The position numbers and the translations under genes were made by a program. A stretch of DNA of 13,713 nt from Sphingobacterium sp. UBA1575 (GTDB lineage: Bacteria > Bacteroidota > Bacteroidia > Sphingobacteriales > Sphingobacteriaceae), in assembly GCA_002322865.1 (NCBI GenBank), contig DCOH01000004.1:5725-19437 (forward strand). The letters are read 5' to 3'. Position 1 is the first letter of the stretch. Each line of letters starts with the position of its first letter. The notes beneath the pieces were generated by a model that ran no database searches, was not told where the DNA came from, and saw only the letters and a list, made by a program, of their open reading frames with translations. Shown here one piece after another: positions 1 to 8,005 of the stretch.

Positions 1-18
1 AAAAACAACAACATTGAT

Positions 19-882
19 ATGAAGAGACTAATTTTAAAGAGATTATTCACAACCGCATTCGCTCTACTTTTTTCTGTGGTACTTTTTGCACAGGAGAACA
101 CTTTATTATGGAAGATTTCAGGAAATGGATTGACCAAGGATTCTTATCTATTCGGAACATTGCACATGGCCTGTGCTGAGGATTTCAAAATGGAGGATAA
201 GGTGAAGGAAGTGGCTCAAAAAGCTGAAGCCATTGCCTTCGAAATCGATATGGCGAATCCTGAAAATATGACCAAGGTACAGGAGTTCATGAAACCAAAC
301 CTGGAATTCTTTAAGGATTTTGACCCAGCAAAAAAGAAGGTAATCGATAGCATCATGACCAGTTATCAAATTCCTCCTGCTATTTTTGATCAGGTGGCTC
401 CTGCAGCAGTGATATCGATCCTTTCCATGCGTTCATTTGCCTGTTCGGACTTTAAAACGGTTAAGATGATGGAAAATGAGATCCGTAATCTATCTGCAGT
501 GAATGGTAAGCCTATTGCGGAACTGGAAACCGTGGAGTTCCAGTTCAACCTGTTGAACAACCTGTTTTCACCTGAGGATTTCTACAATTACCTGACTATA
601 GAAGGAGGATTGGAAGCATCGACAAAGAAATTGGTTCAGGCCTATTTTTCGGAGAACCTAAAGGAAATCGAGAATCTGACCATGAAATCTGGTTATCTAA
701 GTGAAGAAGAACAAGCGAAATTTCTAGATGATCGTAATCATGCTTGGAAGGAAAAAATGCCGAATATGATGAAAGAAAAGGCTTATTTATTTGCCGTAGG
801 TGCTGGGCATTTGGTAGGCAAGAATGGTATGATCGAATTGTTGAAAAAACAAGGGTATAAAGTGACTCCGATTTTAGATTAA
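19..882 (+). CDS. TraB/GumN family secreted protein
   Basis: The 287-residue protein begins with a signal peptide: basic residues, a hydrophobic run to about residue 23, and a likely cleavage near FAQ (23-25). The mature part is probably periplasmic or surface exposed. It has the marks of the TraB/GumN (TIKI-like) fold: an N-terminal LLWKISG strand, a GTLH motif at 46-49 (the family GxxH), an RNHAW segment at 239-243, and a second GAGH motif at 261-264 followed by a short helix and a terminal strand. In TIKI proteins the conserved Glu and His residues form a metalloprotease site; whether bacterial members of this clade cleave peptides is largely unknown, so no substrate is assigned. Two cysteines (52 and 142) could form a disulfide. 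The start at 19 is the one that gives a proper signal peptide. The promoter lies outside the window, and the gene ends just before a hairpin terminator. Confidence 0.88.
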   Translation: MKRLILKRLFTTAFALLFSVVLFAQENTLLWKISGNGLTKDSYLFGTLHMACAEDFKMEDKVKEVAQKAEAIAFEIDMANPENMTKVQEFMKPNLEFFKDFDPAKKKVIDSIMTSYQIPPAIFDQVAPAAVISILSMRSFACSDFKTVKMMENEIRNLSAVNGKPIAELETVEFQFNLLNNLFSPEDFYNYLTIEGGLEASTKKLVQAYFSENLKEIENLTMKSGYLSEEEQAKFLDDRNHAWKEKMPNMMKEKAYLFAVGAGHLVGKNGMIELLKKQGYKVTPILD

Positions 883-897
883 ATACAATTGTTTAAT

Positions 898-929
898 AAA
901 GGGCGGTTCGAATAGAACTGCCCTTTTTT
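898..929 (+). terminator. Rho-independent terminator after the TraB-family gene
   Basis: A 12-bp stem (898-909 with 915-926, one G-T wobble) encloses a 5-base loop and ends in a run of six T (924-929). The stem begins 16 bases after the stop codon. It should end the TraB-family transcript before the CPBP gene. Because A residues precede the stem, it may also work weakly in the other direction. Confidence 0.88.
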
Positions 930-952
930 ATGCTAAATCCGTTATTATTTAT

Positions 953-1819
953 ATGCTAAAGATTCTTCGCCACTATTGGCATTTTATAAAAAACCCTTCA
1001 GATCGCAGATTATGGCCTATCCATCCAACTGCCCGTACTAAAGTTTTTTTCACCATCTTTCTTTTAGATGTATCCATTTTAATCCTCATCTTTCCTATCT
1101 ACATGTTGATTGATTACATCAATCCCATGGTAAGTACGCTGGATAATACGTTCGAAACACCTTGGAACGTATTTTGGACAGGTGTTATTTTGGTACCATT
1201 AATTGAAGAGATCCTATTTCGATTTTTGATCAAGTATAAAGGTTTCTATGGTTTTATTATTTCGCGAAATACGTGGCGTAAGTATTACCGATGGATTTTT
1301 TACAGCAGTGTAATCCTCTTCGGGTTTGTGCATTTAAGCAATTTTGATAATAATAATTTCTTATTTTATTTTTTATCCATATTCATTGTTCTTTCCCAAT
1401 TGATAGGAGGAATTTCATTAGGATTTATCCGCGTTCGGATTAATTTTTTTGCTGCCTTTCTACAGCATGCCCTATGGAATTTAATGGCTTTTTCTTTGGG
1501 ATGGGTTATCATCCAGCTCGACAATCCACTAATCAAATTAAATGAAAATCATATACAATTGGAGGTCAATGAATCCAACTTCAGAGATCGTTCTATTGAA
1601 AAATTTGATATGATTAGTAAAAGCGATCGGATTTATAAACTAGATATTAAACAGTATGCCTTAGCGGAAGTGATTGACAGTATTTATGGAAAGGATAAGT
1701 ATCAGGTTTATGATATTTATTTAAACTTAAAATTAGAAACGCAACAAGGTATAAGTAAAGATTCCTTATTGCAGGAATTACAAAAAGAGTTAACTATTAT
1801 TGAAAAATCGGAGGAGTAA
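953..1819 (+). CDS. CPBP family intramembrane (CAAX-type) protease
   Basis: This 288-residue protein has several membrane segments (about 31-55, 72-95, 113-130, 136-158 and 165-190). It carries the three CPBP (Abi/CAAX protease, Rce1-like) motifs. These are EEILFR at 85-90 with the paired catalytic glutamates and the Arg, FGFVH at 123-127 with a conserved His, and HALWN at 172-176 with the last His and Asn. In known members these residues form a glutamate-dependent site inside the membrane. Bacterial members act in peptide processing or bacteriocin self-immunity, but nothing here points to a substrate. Residues 190-288 are a soluble, charged tail that goes beyond the catalytic core. The gene looks more AT-rich than its neighbours, which may only reflect membrane-protein codons. 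The terminator upstream suggests it has its own promoter within 930-952, but I see no clear TAnnTTTG box there. It converges on the maltose operon. Confidence 0.87.
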   Translation: MLKILRHYWHFIKNPSDRRLWPIHPTARTKVFFTIFLLDVSILILIFPIYMLIDYINPMVSTLDNTFETPWNVFWTGVILVPLIEEILFRFLIKYKGFYGFIISRNTWRKYYRWIFYSSVILFGFVHLSNFDNNNFLFYFLSIFIVLSQLIGGISLGFIRVRINFFAAFLQHALWNLMAFSLGWVIIQLDNPLIKLNENHIQLEVNESNFRDRSIEKFDMISKSDRIYKLDIKQYALAEVIDSIYGKDKYQVYDIYLNLKLETQQGISKDSLLQELQKELTIIEKSEE

Positions 1820-1834
1820 TTTAAAATTACTCCT
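1812..1834. terminator. Bidirectional hairpin between convergent genes
   Basis: A perfect 10-bp inverted repeat (1812-1821 with 1825-1834) has a 3-base loop. It contains the stop codons of both convergent genes: TAA at 1817-1819 on plus and its minus counterpart at 1827-1829. A T-rich stretch follows on plus (TAATTCTTTTT) and ATTTTT lies just beyond it on minus. It is best read as a shared terminator whose arms are coding sequence. The stem is AT-rich in its inner half, so efficiency is uncertain. Confidence 0.65.
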
Positions 1835-3164
1835 TAATTCTTTTTACGATCCATGCGGCAATCAGCATACAGGCTCCTGCCAATGCCAGGCCTAAAATAG
1901 GTTGGTTTCCTAAAAGGTGCTTGATGATCATTCCTCCAAAAAATCCAGAAATAATCTGTGGGAAGGTGATGAAGAAATTGAAAATCCCCATATAAACACC
2001 CATCTTTTTTGCCGGTAGGCTATCGCTTAGGATAGCATAAGGCATTGCGAGAATACTACCCCAAGCTATCCCGATTCCAATCATAGGTAGGATCAATAGG
2101 TACTCCGACCGAATAAAGAACATGGACACCAGCGAGATTCCACCGATGGCCAAACCCATTGCATGGGTATGCGTCCGCCCCAATCTGGATGCTATTTTTG
2201 CTAAGAAGAGCGAGTAGATGGCAGATACCGCGTTATAAACCGCAAACAATACGCCTACCCAATTCCCTGCATCGGCAAACAATTGTTTCTTGTCGGCTCC
2301 TTTCAAATAAAAGACATGCTCTGCAATGGCTGGTGTAGTATATACCCACATAGTGAATAAAGCAAACCAAGAGAAGAACTGTACCCAACCCAATTTTTTC
2401 ATGGTAAGCGGCATCTGTTTGAAGTCATCCTTCAAACTTGCAAAGAATCCTTTTTTGTCTGTTTCCACCTCCTGTACTTCCGCTACCCCTTCAAAACTTG
2501 CCAATTCTTTTGGCGAATATTCCTTGGTATTGAAAACTGTCCACAAAACGGTTATGATCAATAAGGCTGCCCCGCAATAAAAGGAATAGATAACATTTAA
2601 AGGGACAGAACCATCAACAGCCTTTCCGGATACGCCGAAATAATTGGTAAGCGCATAAGGCAGCATCGATCCGATGACAGCTCCAAGCCCTATGATAAAT
2701 GTCTGTACGGAGAATCCCAAGCTTCGCTGTTCACTTGGAAGATTATCACCTACCAAAGCACGGAAGGGTTCCATACTCACATTGATGGAGGCATCCATAA
2801 TCATCAACATACCAGCTCCAACCATCAATGGCGGTAAGATGGCAGTAAACCAAGCAATATTGGGCATCAGTAACAAGGCAATGCTTGTTAGGATGGCACC
2901 AACAAGAATATAGGGTCTCCTTCTCCCCAGACCGTTCCAGGTCCTATCGCTGTAATGGCCAATGATCGGCTGAACAATCATACCGGTAATGGGAGCAGCC
3001 AACCAAAATAGGGAAAGATGTTCCACATCTGCACCAAAGTCCTGAAGGATGCGAGAGGCATTTCCATTCTGAAGAGCGAATCCGGCCTGTATTCCCATGA
3101 ATCCTATGCTCATATGGATAATCTGCGCTAAGGACAATCTAGGTTTGCTTAGAGAACTTTTCAT
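1827..3164 (-). CDS. MFS sugar transporter, SLC45/GPH-like, probable maltose:proton symporter
   Basis: The 445-residue protein has about 12 membrane segments and a hydrophilic central loop at about 212-258, the usual MFS layout. The segment GHYSDRTWNGLGRRRP (69-84), followed by YILVGA, is the loop 2-3 signature of the sucrose/maltose carriers of the SLC45 and plant SUT group. FALQNGNASRI (29-39) and the acidic MDASINVSMEPFRALVGD segment (123-140) in TM4 also match that group. The likely job is to carry maltose or short maltodextrins from periplasm to cytoplasm with protons. The evidence is its place: last gene of the operon, with its ATG overlapping the TGA stop of maltose phosphorylase by four bases (ATGA), so translation of the two is probably coupled. 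Substrate is inferred from context; sucrose or another glucoside cannot be excluded from sequence alone. No truncation is seen. Confidence 0.9.
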   Translation of the reverse strand: MKSSLSKPRLSLAQIIHMSIGFMGIQAGFALQNGNASRILQDFGADVEHLSLFWLAAPITGMIVQPIIGHYSDRTWNGLGRRRPYILVGAILTSIALLLMPNIAWFTAILPPLMVGAGMLMIMDASINVSMEPFRALVGDNLPSEQRSLGFSVQTFIIGLGAVIGSMLPYALTNYFGVSGKAVDGSVPLNVIYSFYCGAALLIITVLWTVFNTKEYSPKELASFEGVAEVQEVETDKKGFFASLKDDFKQMPLTMKKLGWVQFFSWFALFTMWVYTTPAIAEHVFYLKGADKKQLFADAGNWVGVLFAVYNAVSAIYSLFLAKIASRLGRTHTHAMGLAIGGISLVSMFFIRSEYLLILPMIGIGIAWGSILAMPYAILSDSLPAKKMGVYMGIFNFFITFPQIISGFFGGMIIKHLLGNQPILGLALAGACMLIAAWIVKRIKE

Positions 3165-5464
3165 GTTCGTTGTTTGGTTAATTGTTGGGGAGCGATACTA
3201 ATCACATCGCCATTAAATATAATATTTATTTCCTTTTCTGATTTGTTTTGAACTTCAAAATTCCCCTGTGTAACCGTAATTTTAAGGTGTACCTCCCGAA
3301 ATTGAATATGGAAAGAATACCGCTTCCAGTTTTGAGGAATAAATGGTTGAAAAGATAACATTCCCTTTTTGACCCGCATACCTGCAAATCCTTCCACAAT
3401 GGACATCCAGGTTCCGGCCATCGAAGTAATGTGAAGTCCATCCTCCGTATCGTTGTTATAATCATCCAGATCCAATCGTGCGGTTCTAAGATAGAACTCA
3501 TAGGCCTTCTCGGGATTTCCGATTTTTGCCGCAATGATGGCATGCACACAAGGCGACAGAGAACTCTCATGTACAGTGAGGGGTTCGTAGAACGCATAAT
3601 TTCTTTTAATCGTTTCCAGATCATACCTATCCTCCAGAAAATACAGGCCCTGCAATACATCTGCCTGTTTGATATAGCATGATCTTAAGATCCTATCCCA
3701 GCTCCATTTCTGGTTAAGTGGCCTTTCTTTTGAATCCAATTCCGTTACAGGTATCAGTTCCTTATCCAAGAAACCATCTTGTTGTAAGAATACTTTTCTT
3801 TTAGCATCATAGGGATAATACATCTTCTCGATGATGGATTTCCATTCTTCCAATTCAGCATCCTTTAATTTCAGCTTTTTGAAAATCTCAAGGAACTTCT
3901 CTGGTGCATGATCCTGAACAGTATGCAAACTTTCCAAGGTATATTCCAAGCACCATGATGCCATGGTATTGGTATACCAATTATTGTTCACATTGTTCTC
4001 GTATTCATTGGGCCCTGTAACCCCCAGAATCACGAATGCCTCCTTATCCTCGCTCCAGTTGACACGTTGTGCCCAAAATCGAGCAATACCGATCAATACT
4101 TCCAAACCATGGGATGCCAAATAGCCCACATCATCTGTGTATCGGATGTAATTAAATATGGCAAAAGCAATGGCGCCGTTCCGATGGATTTCCTCAAAGG
4201 TGATTTCCCATTCATTATGGCATTCCTCACCATTGATGGTCACCATGGGATAAAGGGCAGCTCCATTTTTGAAGCCCAGCTTTTCGGCATTTTCAATGGC
4301 TTTTTCCAGGTGATGGTAGCGATAGATCAGCAGGTTTTTAGCCACATCCTCGCCCTTGGTAGCCATGTAGAACGGCAAACAATAGGCTTCCGTGTCCCAA
4401 TACGTTACCCCTCCATATTTTTCGCCCGTGAATCCTTTAGGACCTATGTTCAGTCGGGCATCTTCGCCCGTATAGGTTTGGTACAATTGGAAAATGTTGA
4501 ATCGAATGGCCTGTTGTGCCGATACATCCCCTTCAATCTCAATATCCGCATCCTCCCAAATCTTTGACCAGGCTTCTTCCTGCATTTTCACGAGCGTTGA
4601 AAAATCCTTTTCAAAAAGCCAGCTCAATCTTTCTATCCCCAAGGAATCCAGTTCTGTTTCCGTATGGTTCGAGCTGGAATGTATCGCCACATATTTTACC
4701 AAGCTTAATGTAGCATCCTTCTCCACATGTTGGTTGATCTTTTCACCAACTTTCGCCACTGCATCAATTTTCTTTTTCTTATTGATCGCTTTCCCTTTGT
4801 ATTCGAACTTCGAAGCAAGATCCGTACGCACTAGAAATCCGGTCTTTTTGGTGCGCATCGTTAAATGCTGGAAATTCCCTCCTAATTCATGACCTTCGTA
4901 ATCCCAGAATTTCTCATCGTAATTGCTATCCCTATTCAGCACATTCCCATCAATATAGGAACTTAAACTGATGTCCATATCCCGGTTTAACGCCTTGATC
5001 TGATAGTGCAGAGAAGCCGTTTCGGATAAGAACAAATGACACATGCGGATACTTTTAACCTCGATTCTAGCCCCATTTTCCACCTCCGCTTCAAAGCTTC
5101 TGATCAACAGACCATTCTTCATGTCAAGTACCCGTTCAAACCGATTCACTTTTACCTTGGCTAGATCCAATCTTTCCCCATCGATCAGCACATGAACTCC
5201 AATCCAATTGACTGAATTGATCACCTTGGCAAAATATTCTGGATAGCCATTCTTCCACCATCCTACACGGGTTTTATCCGGATAATAAACCCCTGCCAAA
5301 TACGAACCCTGAAGGGATTTCCCCGAATAATCCTCTTCAAAATTCGCCCGCTGTCCCATCCGTCCATTTCCAATGGAAAATAGACTCTCGGAAATTTCTT
5401 GATATGCCGGTCTAAATTCATCTTCGATGATTTGCCAAGCGTTTTTAATAATATAATCTTTCAT
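3161..5464 (-). CDS. Maltose phosphorylase (glycoside hydrolase family 65)
   Basis: The protein splits maltose with inorganic phosphate into glucose and beta-glucose 1-phosphate in the cytoplasm; there is no signal peptide. At 767 residues it has the full GH65 length: an N-terminal beta-sandwich (to about 270), a linker, an (alpha/alpha)6 barrel (about 320-690) and a short C-terminal beta domain. Visible signatures are GPKGFTGEKYGG (341-352), WDTEAY (356-361), GPNEYE (484-489), KQADVLQGLY (599-608) and the phosphate-side HESSLSP (632-638). Glu487 fits the family's general acid (Glu487 in the Lactobacillus brevis enzyme). The loop HNEWEITFE (416-424) matches the acceptor-site loop type of maltose phosphorylases rather than those of trehalose or kojibiose phosphorylases. 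The stop overlaps the transporter start, and beta-phosphoglucomutase lies 12 bases upstream, supplying the next step. The ATG lacks a clear Shine-Dalgarno sequence, as is usual in Bacteroidota. Confidence 0.95.
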   Translation of the reverse strand: MKDYIIKNAWQIIEDEFRPAYQEISESLFSIGNGRMGQRANFEEDYSGKSLQGSYLAGVYYPDKTRVGWWKNGYPEYFAKVINSVNWIGVHVLIDGERLDLAKVKVNRFERVLDMKNGLLIRSFEAEVENGARIEVKSIRMCHLFLSETASLHYQIKALNRDMDISLSSYIDGNVLNRDSNYDEKFWDYEGHELGGNFQHLTMRTKKTGFLVRTDLASKFEYKGKAINKKKKIDAVAKVGEKINQHVEKDATLSLVKYVAIHSSSNHTETELDSLGIERLSWLFEKDFSTLVKMQEEAWSKIWEDADIEIEGDVSAQQAIRFNIFQLYQTYTGEDARLNIGPKGFTGEKYGGVTYWDTEAYCLPFYMATKGEDVAKNLLIYRYHHLEKAIENAEKLGFKNGAALYPMVTINGEECHNEWEITFEEIHRNGAIAFAIFNYIRYTDDVGYLASHGLEVLIGIARFWAQRVNWSEDKEAFVILGVTGPNEYENNVNNNWYTNTMASWCLEYTLESLHTVQDHAPEKFLEIFKKLKLKDAELEEWKSIIEKMYYPYDAKRKVFLQQDGFLDKELIPVTELDSKERPLNQKWSWDRILRSCYIKQADVLQGLYFLEDRYDLETIKRNYAFYEPLTVHESSLSPCVHAIIAAKIGNPEKAYEFYLRTARLDLDDYNNDTEDGLHITSMAGTWMSIVEGFAGMRVKKGMLSFQPFIPQNWKRYSFHIQFREVHLKITVTQGNFEVQNKSEKEINIIFNGDVISIAPQQLTKQRT

Positions 5465-5476
5465 AAGTAGAAATAC

Positions 5477-6127
5477 TTAAATCGCCTCCACTAAACTTTT
5501 AACTCGTTCATCATAATCTCTTAATACCGCATCTTTATCCACGGCCACTACAGGCATTCCAGCAGCTATAGCTGCCTCGATACCCGATTGCGCATCTTCA
5601 AAGACTACACAGTTTGCTGGATCTACGCCTAATTTTCCGGCTCCCAAGAGGAAAACCTGGGGATCTGGTTTCGACCTACTGACGGAATTACCATCAATAA
5701 CCACATCGAAATATTTCATAATTCCGGTTTTCTCTAAAATGGCCGGTGCATTTTTACTGGCAGAACCTAAGGCAATTTTCTTATGGTTATCCTTTAACCA
5801 ACTTAGCAAGGCAATCGTCCCTGGAAGTACATCGCCGGTTTTCATCGTATCCAACAATTCGAGATACCAATCATTCTTTCGTTCAGCCAATTGTTGTTTT
5901 TCTGCGTCACTTTTTTGGACTTCTCCCCAAGCTAAAATCTTGTCTAAGGAGTCCATCCTACTGATGCCTTTCAATGCTTCATTTTTTTCCACATCGAAAG
6001 GGATTCCCAGCTCATCGGCTAAGCGTTTCCATGCCTTATAATGAAATACCGCGGTATCCACCAACACTCCATCCAAATCAAATATGACGGCTTCGGCTTT
6101 CTCTAATAATGCAGTGATCTTCTTCAT
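5477..6127 (-). CDS. pgmB: Beta-phosphoglucomutase (HAD superfamily)
   Basis: This 216-residue cytoplasmic enzyme turns beta-glucose 1-phosphate into glucose 6-phosphate, the step directly after maltose phosphorylase. All HAD motifs are present. FDLDG (16-20) holds the nucleophile Asp17 and the acid/base Asp19. GSASKNA (121-127) supplies the Ser of motif II. Lys153 in SKPDP is motif III, and FEDAQSG (176-182) with Glu177 and Asp178 binds Mg2+. The cap-domain residues His29 and GISRMDSL (54-61, Arg57) are specific marks of the beta-PGM subgroup and match His20 and Arg49 of the Lactococcus lactis enzyme with a constant offset of 8 to 9 residues. This separates it from general phosphoglycolate-type HAD phosphatases. 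Its ATG follows the TAA stop of the amylase gene with no base between them, which favours translational coupling. Confidence 0.95.
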   Translation of the reverse strand: MKKITALLEKAEAVIFDLDGVLVDTAVFHYKAWKRLADELGIPFDVEKNEALKGISRMDSLDKILAWGEVQKSDAEKQQLAERKNDWYLELLDTMKTGDVLPGTIALLSWLKDNHKKIALGSASKNAPAILEKTGIMKYFDVVIDGNSVSRSKPDPQVFLLGAGKLGVDPANCVVFEDAQSGIEAAIAAGMPVVAVDKDAVLRDYDERVKSLVEAI

Positions 6128-7966
6128 TTATTTATTTTGGAGCTTGTAAATTTTTGTTTCAAATGGTTTCAGGCTTATATCCCCTTCAGTTTCTTTTTTA
6201 TCAGTTAGCAAATCAAATGGGCTGCTTGATCCAATCATGCGGTCAAAACGATCTAAGGAGATGCTTTTAGCATCGCTATTGAGGTTCATTATAACCATGA
6301 TCTTTTGGGAATCATTATATCGGAAATAAACATAGATATTGTCTACTGGGACATAATGCTGGAGTTTTCCGGTTTGAAGCACAGGATTATTCTTTCTAAA
6401 ATTGGCCAATTTTTGGATATGCCTAAATATATCTTCTTCCTGCGCTGTTCTTCCAGCTTGATGGAACTTATCCACCTTATCACCTGGGAACCCTCCTTTG
6501 AAATCTTCCCTTAATAACCCATCAGGATTATTGAAGTTTTTCATCAGGATTTCAGCACCATAATAGATCTGTGGAATTCCCCTATAGGTCAACAACCAAC
6601 TCATCGCTGATTTATATTTTTCCAAGTTTTCACCAACAACAGAGAAGAAGCGATCCTTATCGTGATTATCCAAAAACAGGACATGTGCATAGGGATTGGG
6701 ATAAAGGTAATCGGCGCCCAACGTACTATACAACCTATTGGCGCCATCCTTATGCTCTTTAAGGGCATCGGAAATGGCATAATTTAACTGAAAGTCCGTA
6801 ACTCCTTCCAATTTGGTGTCCACAGGTTGACCAACTTGTTGTCCACCCAGGAAATAAGCCTGGTTGGCAATACCTGGCACCCATGTTTCCCCGAAGAAAC
6901 TGAAGGTTGGATATTCTCTTCGGATCCTATCCGTCCAATTGGCCATGAACTGCAGGTCATTATAGGGATAGGTATCGATTCGGAACCCATCTACACCAGC
7001 ATATTCGATCCACCAGATATGACTCTGGGTGATGTAATTTGCGACAAACGGATTTTGTTGATTCATATCCGGCATGGTTTTCACAAACCATCCTTTTTCC
7101 ATTAGCTCTTTGTCCTCTTTGGCTCCATAAGGGTCAAAAATGGTCTGATCCTTATAAGTGGTTTGTGTAAAGGTTGGCCATTCATGTAGCCAATCGGAAA
7201 ACGGTTTATCCACGACGGTCCAATGGTAAATACCAACATGGTTTGGTACCACATCATGAACAAGTTTCATCCCCCTTTTATGCAGTTCAGTACCCAGGTT
7301 CTGGTAATCTTGGTTACTTCCAAAACGAGGGTCTACCTGATAATTTTCGGTATTGGCATATCCGTGGTAAGAAGCTTGGGGCATATCATTAGTTAAGACT
7401 GGGGTTAACCATACGGCTGTAATTCCTAGGTCCTTCAAGTAATCGAGTTTGCCGATGAGTCCTTGGAGATCGCCGCCATGTCGATAATACATGGAATCCC
7501 TATTAACCGCCATCTCCCGCATTCCTTTTACTTGGTCGTTCTTTGGGTTTCCATTTGCAAAGCGATCGGGCATGATGAGGTAGATAAAATCGGAGGCATT
7601 TACCCCTTGGGCTTTTACCTGGTCTTGGTTTCTATCCATCAGCTGATAGCCATAGTTGAACACCTGTTTATCTCCATTGAACAATTGGATAGGATATTCC
7701 CCAGACTTGGCATCAGCAGCTATTTCCATATCCAAGAACAGGTAGTTGGGATTTTCTACTTGATGTTGTTTCAATAGACGAAATCCTGCCTTTGGCGATT
7801 GGGCCGTCAACTTCCCAATACCCTGTCCATAAAGGATCAATTGTAGTTTGGAATCCTTCATCCCCACCCACCAATTGATAGGTTCTATGCGTTGGATTTT
7901 CTCCTGACCAAAGACAATAAGGGGCTGCAACAGCATAAATATGCTGCTCAAAAGATAGATTCTCAT
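6128..7966 (-). CDS. susA: Periplasmic GH13 neopullulanase/cyclomaltodextrinase, SusA type
   Basis: The 612-residue protein is close in length to Bacteroides SusA. A signal peptide (1-20, ending near VFGQ) has no lipobox Cys, so the enzyme should be a soluble periplasmic one and not a surface lipoprotein like SusG. Residues about 24-110 form the N-terminal beta domain of the cyclomaltodextrinase type. The GH13 barrel follows, with FIYLIMPDRFANGN at 127-140, region I DVVPNH (238-243), GFRIDTY (327-333) with nucleophile Asp331, FFGETW (357-362) with acid/base Glu360, and FLDNHDKDR (431-439) with the third Asp at 436. A C-terminal beta domain covers about 525-612. It should cut imported malto-oligosaccharides or cyclodextrins at alpha-1,4 bonds, giving maltose for the inner-membrane carrier. 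Exact specificity cannot be read from sequence. A hairpin sits 15 bases upstream of the ATG, between this gene and susE, and the stop codon abuts the pgmB start. Confidence 0.93.
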   Translation of the reverse strand: MRIYLLSSIFMLLQPLIVFGQEKIQRIEPINWWVGMKDSKLQLILYGQGIGKLTAQSPKAGFRLLKQHQVENPNYLFLDMEIAADAKSGEYPIQLFNGDKQVFNYGYQLMDRNQDQVKAQGVNASDFIYLIMPDRFANGNPKNDQVKGMREMAVNRDSMYYRHGGDLQGLIGKLDYLKDLGITAVWLTPVLTNDMPQASYHGYANTENYQVDPRFGSNQDYQNLGTELHKRGMKLVHDVVPNHVGIYHWTVVDKPFSDWLHEWPTFTQTTYKDQTIFDPYGAKEDKELMEKGWFVKTMPDMNQQNPFVANYITQSHIWWIEYAGVDGFRIDTYPYNDLQFMANWTDRIRREYPTFSFFGETWVPGIANQAYFLGGQQVGQPVDTKLEGVTDFQLNYAISDALKEHKDGANRLYSTLGADYLYPNPYAHVLFLDNHDKDRFFSVVGENLEKYKSAMSWLLTYRGIPQIYYGAEILMKNFNNPDGLLREDFKGGFPGDKVDKFHQAGRTAQEEDIFRHIQKLANFRKNNPVLQTGKLQHYVPVDNIYVYFRYNDSQKIMVIMNLNSDAKSISLDRFDRMIGSSSPFDLLTDKKETEGDISLKPFETKIYKLQNK

Positions 7967-7981
7967 ATTAAATAGGTAAGA

Positions 7982-8002
7982 ATAGGGAGCTGGGCTCCCT
8001 AT
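7982..8002 (-). promoter_or_regulatory. Intercistronic hairpin between susE-like and susA-like genes
   Basis: A perfect 9-bp inverted repeat (7982-7990 with 7994-8002) with a 3-base loop fills most of the 39-base gap. It begins 3 bases after the susE stop codon and ends 15 bases before the susA ATG. The stem has a GC-rich core (GGGAGC). On the minus strand it is followed by TTCTTACC, not a clear U-tract, so a full terminator is unlikely. I infer an attenuating or mRNA-protecting role that sets lower or separate expression for the enzyme genes relative to susCDE. Confidence 0.65.
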
Positions 8003-8005
8003 CGT

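Noticed and set aside
953..1819. AT-rich CPBP gene as a possible mobile or transferred cargo gene
   Set aside because: No integrase, repeat, tRNA or insertion-sequence end is nearby. The composition can be explained by membrane helices, and CPBP genes are common in Bacteroidota genomes.
3226..3660. A 144-codon frame on the minus strand overlapping the end of the GH65 gene
   Set aside because: It lies in another frame of the same strand, within the conserved C-terminal part of GH65, and its protein has an odd composition rich in Arg, Met and Trp.
4067..4567. Open reading frame of 166 codons on the plus strand inside the GH65 gene
   Set aside because: It is antisense to a complete, well-conserved maltose phosphorylase, shows no recognisable motif, and has no plausible start context. 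It is a by-product of the codon pattern of the real gene.
7967..8005. Internal promoter in the 39-base gap before susA
   Set aside because: No TAnnTTTG or TTTG pair is visible on the minus strand, and the hairpin occupies most of the space.
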